A DNA stretch of 9,399 bases from Anaerolineae bacterium (lineage in GTDB: Bacteria; Chloroflexota; Anaerolineae; Aggregatilineales; UBA2796), in contig JADZBY010000378.1 in NCBI GenBank assembly GCA_020851855.1, positions 1 through 9,399 on the forward strand. Reading direction: 5' to 3'. Each line of letters opens with the position of its first letter. The first letter of the stretch is position 1. Under the pieces are notes generated by a model that ran no database searches, was not told the DNA's origin, and was given only the letters and a program-made list of their open reading frames with translations. Shown in pieces: positions 6,115 through 9,399 of the stretch. The translations under genes and the position numbers were made by a program.

Positions 6115-6145
6115 AAGGCCCGCTACCACACGCGCGAGCAGCCAC

Positions 6146-6239
6146 GGTTGCCGGGCGGCTCGCAAGCCGCCCCTACAGCGCCGCAACATGTAGGGGCGCG
6201 TCGCGACGCGCCCGCCGTCGTGGTCCGCGATGAGGTCCG
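6146..6239. repeat. 94-base direct repeat, copy 2 (compound palindrome unit 3)
   Basis: This is the second copy at 125-base offset. GGGCGGCT/AGCCGCCC flank CGCA (6153-6172). CGCCCCTACA and TGTAGGGGCG form a perfect 10-bp central stem over an 11-base loop. GGGCGCGTCG and its complement form the 20-base palindrome at 6194-6213. The copy ends one base before the stop codon (6241-6243) of the minus-strand gene, so its RNA would form the immediate 3' end structure of that mRNA. Confidence 0.92.
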
Positions 6240-6240
6240 C

Positions 6241-7956
6241 CTATTCCACGCTCACATCCGCCGCGATCCCGGCGTCATTCAGCGCGCTGGCGAGGTGCTG
6301 CCATTGTCCATCGCGCACCACCACCGCCGACGGGCCAAGCGGCGCGCCGAGATAACGCCGCAGGGCCGGGGTATTCAGGATCATGTCCATGAGTTCCGGG
6401 CCGGGCGTGCGCAACACCACGACACGACTCAGCGTGACCGGCTCGCTTGCCGCCGCCTTGCCCCAGGCCTCGATCTGGCGCGCCAGATCGTCGGAAAGCT
6501 GGCCTTCTGCCACGCGGCGAAGGAAGGTGACGATCTGGTCGGCGCGCAGGCCCTGCCGCTTGGCGATGGCGATGCCGTCCGCCGTGACACGGTACAGGTA
6601 CGGGTCGGCGGCCTTCTCCCACATGGTGAAGCGCGCCACCTGGAAACGCTCAAAGCGGCTGGTCGCGCGCGGCGCTTCGATCAGGCCGTCGGGCTGGATG
6701 CGCAGGGACGCCCCTTCCGGAGCCGAGCCGCCCTTGGGCCACTCGCCGCCATCCGGCACGAGCGCGCGCCCGTACGCATTCAGGCGGCAGGCGGCGCCAT
6801 CCGAGGACACGTCGATCAGGCCGAGAAAGTGCATTGGCCCGGTCAGCACGAAACGCAGCACCGCGCCATCGACCTGATCCCAGCTTTCGAAGCCGCGCAG
6901 GTAATTGCCGGACTGCGCGTCGCGAATGTACCAGCTCTCGTAGTCGCCCCCGGGGCGCTGAAAGTCCGGCTCATCCTCTTTGACGGCCTCGATCAGGTCC
7001 TCGACGGGCCACCAGTCCGAGAGCGGGACCATCTCCAGGAAGCGCAGCACGGTTTTGCGGGCGAGCGCCGGGTCATTGCCCCAGCCGGCGCGCTCCGGGG
7101 CCAGGCCGGGCGTGTACCATAGCTCGTTGAAGGTGGCGCTCTTGAGCCATGCATCCACGAGCGCCCGCACCTGGGCCGGGCGGCTGGCGTCGAGCCACGT
7201 GCGGGCGGTGGCGGCCACCGGCTTGAGCAGCGCATTTTCGTTGAGCGTTGCCAGCCCCATGTCCAGCGCCAGCGCGACCATCAGGGCCAGCCGGGCAGGG
7301 CTGGACGCGCCGAGCAAGTGCTGGCGCAGGTCTTCGCGGATGTCATCGCGGATCGCGCCGTCGATCAGCTCGACGTCGGCCACCTGACAGGCGGCCAGCA
7401 ACGTGGTCAGGTCATCTACGAGCGACGTATCGGCAGCGCGCACTGTGCCCGGTTCCGGTTCTGGCAAGGCTTCGACGTGCTCCGGCTCGTCGGGGTGAAG
7501 CTGGAAGCCGGTCAGGCGCGTGGGCATGATAGCCGCCAGATCGGTGGGGATGAATATCACCGGCTGCGTGCCCTTGTTCGATTCGGCGAAGGACTTGGCG
7601 ATCAGGCCACGGTAGAAGAGCGCTTCGGCCACGTTCGCCGGGTTCAGGTATGGCTTCTCGCGCACCAGCCGGTCTGGCCCGAAGGCGCGAATCTCGCCGT
7701 GAATGCGGGAGAAGACCGCGGCGGGCAGCGACTTAACGTCCTTCTTCAAATGCAGAAGCGCCTGAAGTGCGCCGCGCTGGTCATCGGGCAGGCGGCTCCA
7801 CACGTCGGCCACCTTTTCGGCGTTGAGCATGGCGGCGGCCAGCTTCTCCGCCGCCGAGCGCGCGTCGAGGCCGCTCAGGTCAACGTCCCAGCGGTTGCCG
7901 ATGATCCGCAGCAGCTCCAGGTCATAACCGGCCAGTGTTCGCGCAAGGGCTTGCAT
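6241..7956 (-). CDS. Helicase-associated (Helicase_C_3, XPB/Ssl2-like N-terminal domain) protein without helicase motor
   Basis: This encodes a 571-residue soluble protein. The frame extends to a TTG at 8088, but those extra 44 residues are low-complexity (TPCPSP type) and come from a repeat-like intergenic piece, so I start at ATG 7956, which opens into a normal helical domain. Its Shine-Dalgarno is weak. The C-terminal part (about 416-571) begins ASLRIQPDGLIEAP and continues through RFTMWEKAADPYLYRVT, IAIAKRQGLRADQIVTFLRR and LARQIEAWG, the pattern of Helicase_C_3 found next to XPB/Ssl2-like helicases. No Walker A (GxGKT) or DExH motif is present, so it is not itself a helicase. Stand-alone proteins of this kind occur in Actinobacteria and Chloroflexota; their function is unsettled. 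N-terminal residues 1-410 are mostly helical, with winged-helix-like segments possible. The stop abuts repeat copy 2. Confidence 0.8.
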   Translation of the reverse strand: MQALARTLAGYDLELLRIIGNRWDVDLSGLDARSAAEKLAAAMLNAEKVADVWSRLPDDQRGALQALLHLKKDVKSLPAAVFSRIHGEIRAFGPDRLVREKPYLNPANVAEALFYRGLIAKSFAESNKGTQPVIFIPTDLAAIMPTRLTGFQLHPDEPEHVEALPEPEPGTVRAADTSLVDDLTTLLAACQVADVELIDGAIRDDIREDLRQHLLGASSPARLALMVALALDMGLATLNENALLKPVAATARTWLDASRPAQVRALVDAWLKSATFNELWYTPGLAPERAGWGNDPALARKTVLRFLEMVPLSDWWPVEDLIEAVKEDEPDFQRPGGDYESWYIRDAQSGNYLRGFESWDQVDGAVLRFVLTGPMHFLGLIDVSSDGAACRLNAYGRALVPDGGEWPKGGSAPEGASLRIQPDGLIEAPRATSRFERFQVARFTMWEKAADPYLYRVTADGIAIAKRQGLRADQIVTFLRRVAEGQLSDDLARQIEAWGKAAASEPVTLSRVVVLRTPGPELMDMILNTPALRRYLGAPLGPSAVVVRDGQWQHLASALNDAGIAADVSVE

Positions 7957-8006
7957 AGGCAGTGGCGGCCCGCTCCCAGGCCAGACTAGCACAGATGGTC
8001 GCCTTG

Positions 8007-8012
8007 ATTGTA
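8007..8012 (-). promoter_or_regulatory. Possible -10 element of the helicase-associated gene
   Basis: TACAAT on the minus strand (8012-8007) matches the -10 consensus at five of six, about 50 bases before ATG 7956. No acceptable -35 word is found 16-18 bases upstream, so this is tentative. Confidence 0.3.
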
Positions 8013-8023
8013 GCGCGAAATCG

Positions 8024-8060
8024 GGCGCGGCGGGAGAGGGGCAAGGGGTGAGGGTGCATC
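8024..8060. repeat. Fragment resembling a CCCTCACCCC..CCCTCTCCC dispersed repeat
   Basis: The minus strand reads CACCCTCACCCCTTGCCCC followed by TCTCCCGCC. This pyrimidine-rich motif is common as a dispersed intergenic sequence in several GC-rich bacteria and yields spurious LTPCPSP peptides when translated. Only one copy, possibly half of an original inverted element, is present here. Confidence 0.4.
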
Positions 8061-8078
8061 CGCAATACGGTCTGGCGG

Positions 8079-8111
8079 CAAAATACAAGAGCGGACCATG
8101 TGGCCCGCTCT
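8079..8111 (-). terminator. Probable weak terminator of the L,D-transpeptidase gene
   Basis: AGAGCGGACC (8088-8097) pairs with GGCCCGCTCT (8102-8111) across ATGT, with one mismatch. On the minus strand it is followed by TGTATTTTG, a broken T-run. It lies 24 bases beyond the stop codon at 8136-8138, the right place and orientation. Confidence 0.6.
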
Positions 8112-8135
8112 CGCTGCAATCTCGCGTCTACCGGC

Positions 8136-9233
8136 TCACTCCGGGGCGCCGGAGCGGTACACGCCGCTCTCGTACACATACACGTAAGCGTTCGGCGCGT
8201 CTTCGGTCCAGTCGTAGGCCCACTTCGCATCGGTGATGGTCACGTTGACGCAGCCGCGACTGCGCCGGTAACCGAAGCCGTCGTGCCAGTACGCGCCGTG
8301 GATGGCCTGATCGGTGTCCGTGAAGTACAGCATGTACGGCACGGCGGGCAGATACCAGTATTCCGGCTCGCCCGCAGCGCCGGTCATGGGCGCGCGCTTG
8401 TAGCGGGTCATGACCTGATGCACGCCCTCGGTGGTGGACCACGCCGACAGGCCCGACGCGATCAGCGTGGCGAACACCGGCCCGTCGTCGATGTAGGCGA
8501 CCAACGTCTGCTCATAAAGGTCCACGGCGAACCACTTGCCGCTGACGCCTTCGGGCCGCGCCACGGGCTTGATCTTGGCCATGCGGGTCTGGACGATCCA
8601 CTGGTTCGGGCCGACGAGATACCACTCCCAGCCATCCACCACCTGCGTGGCGAAGATGTTGACCAGCGCATAGCGCCTGAGCTTGGGCGTGTCTTCCAGC
8701 GGGCGCGCGCCGGGCGTCTGGCTGGGGCGCGTGTCCTGGAGCACCCAGCCAAAGGGGATGGCCGGGAAACTGCCGGGCAGCGTCACGCCGGAGAAGCGCG
8801 AGATGGCGGCGTTCACCGGGCCGAGCGCCGTATCGGCCACGTACTGGCCCTCGCCGATGCGCGCCCAGCCGTTGTAGCCCGCCGGAGCGCTGACGAAGAC
8901 GAAGCCCTGCGGCAACTGTCCGACCTGGTTCCCGCCCGGCGCGTCGTAAACGGGCGCAGGTTCGAGCACCTTGCGCATCGAGCGGTTGAACAGCTCATTG
9001 TCGTCGGTGGGGATGGGCGTCAGGTCCGGGACGGGGTGGCGGGCCATCATGGCAGCCAGCGCGCGCATCTCCGTGCCGAAGACGCTCACCTCGCCGCAAC
9101 CGGGTAGGCTCATATTTTCCGGGGCGCATGGCGAGTGGGCCGGGTCGGGATCGGCGCGCACGGTGGCAGAACCGCCGGCGAGCAGGGCGACGATCATGGT
9201 CAGGGCAAACAGCAGGTGCACTTTCTTGGTCAT
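8136..9233 (-). CDS. Secreted L,D-transpeptidase (YkuD domain) with SH3-like domain
   Basis: This is a 365-residue exported cell-wall enzyme. Residues 1-27 form a signal peptide (TKK, hydrophobic core, cleavage VRA|DP). C36 and C46 sit in the linker. An SH3-like segment (about 88-140: VYDAPGG, VGQLPQG, NGWARIG) suggests wall binding. The YkuD catalytic domain spans about 232-356, beginning GKWFAVDLYEQTLVAYIDDG. The active-site block has H312 in HGAYWH and nucleophile C328 in SRGCVN, then DAKWAYDW. The usual SHGC histidine is Arg here; E. coli enzymes carry Ser or Thr at that position, so activity is still plausible. YkuD enzymes form 3-3 peptidoglycan crosslinks or attach proteins to peptidoglycan; in a thin-walled or monoderm species the substrate may differ. 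ATG 9233 has only a distant, weak Shine-Dalgarno. A strong promoter lies about 50 bases upstream. Confidence 0.92.
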   Translation of the reverse strand: MTKKVHLLFALTMIVALLAGGSATVRADPDPAHSPCAPENMSLPGCGEVSVFGTEMRALAAMMARHPVPDLTPIPTDDNELFNRSMRKVLEPAPVYDAPGGNQVGQLPQGFVFVSAPAGYNGWARIGEGQYVADTALGPVNAAISRFSGVTLPGSFPAIPFGWVLQDTRPSQTPGARPLEDTPKLRRYALVNIFATQVVDGWEWYLVGPNQWIVQTRMAKIKPVARPEGVSGKWFAVDLYEQTLVAYIDDGPVFATLIASGLSAWSTTEGVHQVMTRYKRAPMTGAAGEPEYWYLPAVPYMLYFTDTDQAIHGAYWHDGFGYRRSRGCVNVTITDAKWAYDWTEDAPNAYVYVYESGVYRSGAPE

Positions 9234-9280
9234 CAGAGAGCAGCTGGCCTCAACTTCCTGTCCACGTGCAGATGGAAAAG

Positions 9281-9310
9281 AGCATAGCAGAGCGGCTTTG
9301 CGCCCGTCAA
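9281..9310 (-). promoter_or_regulatory. Sigma-70-type promoter (extended -10) for the L,D-transpeptidase
   Basis: On the minus strand TTGACG (9310-9305, five of six) and TATGCT (9286-9281, four of six) are separated by 18 bases. A TG one base before the -10 makes it an extended -10 element. The predicted start near 9274 gives a leader of about 40 bases to ATG 9233. Confidence 0.7.
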
Positions 9311-9399
9311 TGGCCCCGGCCCGATGCTTGGCCTACGCAGGGCGGGAATGCAGGTCGACCGGCAGGCTCGAATCGCCCGATTCTGCCGGAAAACGGAGA
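9311..9399. other. Window-edge non-coding sequence with nested inverted repeat
   Basis: No frame looks coding here. CCGGCA (9359-9364) is complementary to TGCCGG (9384-9389), and GAATCG/CGATTC lie nested between them. No T-run follows on either strand, so I do not call it a terminator. The gene beyond the window edge cannot be seen. Confidence 0.4.

Noticed and set aside
6021..6239. Possible CRISPR-like arrangement: two repeats with a 31-base gap
   Set aside because: The 94-base repeats are far too long, contain several palindromes, occur only twice and have no cas genes nearby.
6148..7122. Long + strand frame crossing repeat copy 2 and the helicase-associated gene
   Set aside because: It starts within a repeat, runs antisense to a recognisable protein and has no domain-like sequence.
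9359..9389. Nested inverted repeat as terminator or attachment site
   Set aside because: No T-run on either strand and the arms are short; the adjoining gene is outside the window.

Overview
The window is GC-rich, densely packed bacterial DNA. Codon third positions are mostly G or C, and long spurious antisense reading frames are common. Secreted proteins with Pro/Thr-rich tails, a helicase-less Helicase_C_3 protein, the SRGC-type L,D-transpeptidase and the dispersed GTAGGG/CCCTAC palindromes are reminiscent of Chloroflexota (Anaerolineae-like). That assignment is inference from gene style; there is no rRNA or other marker here. I see no phage, plasmid, CRISPR or transposase gene. The content is mostly chromosomal housekeeping, with unusual material in the intergenic regions.

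Layout. (1) 3-1299, + strand: a tandem pair of paralogous NUDIX hydrolases (the first cut by the window edge) followed by a RidA-family imine deaminase, tightly spaced and probably one operon for clearing damaged or toxic metabolites. (2) 1313-1795, - strand: a YbaK/EbsC-type aminoacyl-tRNA deacylase, convergent with ridA. (3) 1796-2235: a long divergent intergenic region with a candidate promoter, a 9-bp leader hairpin and an unlisted 39-codon small ORF (2048-2167). (4) 2236-3294, +: a secreted protein with a signal peptide, closed by a very clear terminator. (5) 3357-3533: a hairpin-rich, non-coding repeat. (6) 3579-5723, -: a GT2 polyprenyl-phosphate glucosyltransferase-like gene with a good promoter, then a serine-palmitoyltransferase-like alpha-oxoamine synthase ending in a strong terminator. 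Together they suggest envelope lipid or glycan work. (7) 5875-6239: three compound palindromic repeat units, the last touching the next gene's stop codon. (8) 6241-7956, -: a helicase-associated (Helicase_C_3/XPB-Ssl2-like) protein without a motor. (9) 8136-9233, -: a secreted SH3-like plus YkuD L,D-transpeptidase with a well-formed promoter.

The best candidates for something not routinely annotated are the triple-hairpin repeat units, whose stems differ in sequence but keep the same architecture, and the small ORF upstream of the secreted protein. I found no clear multi-gene novel system such as a defence island.
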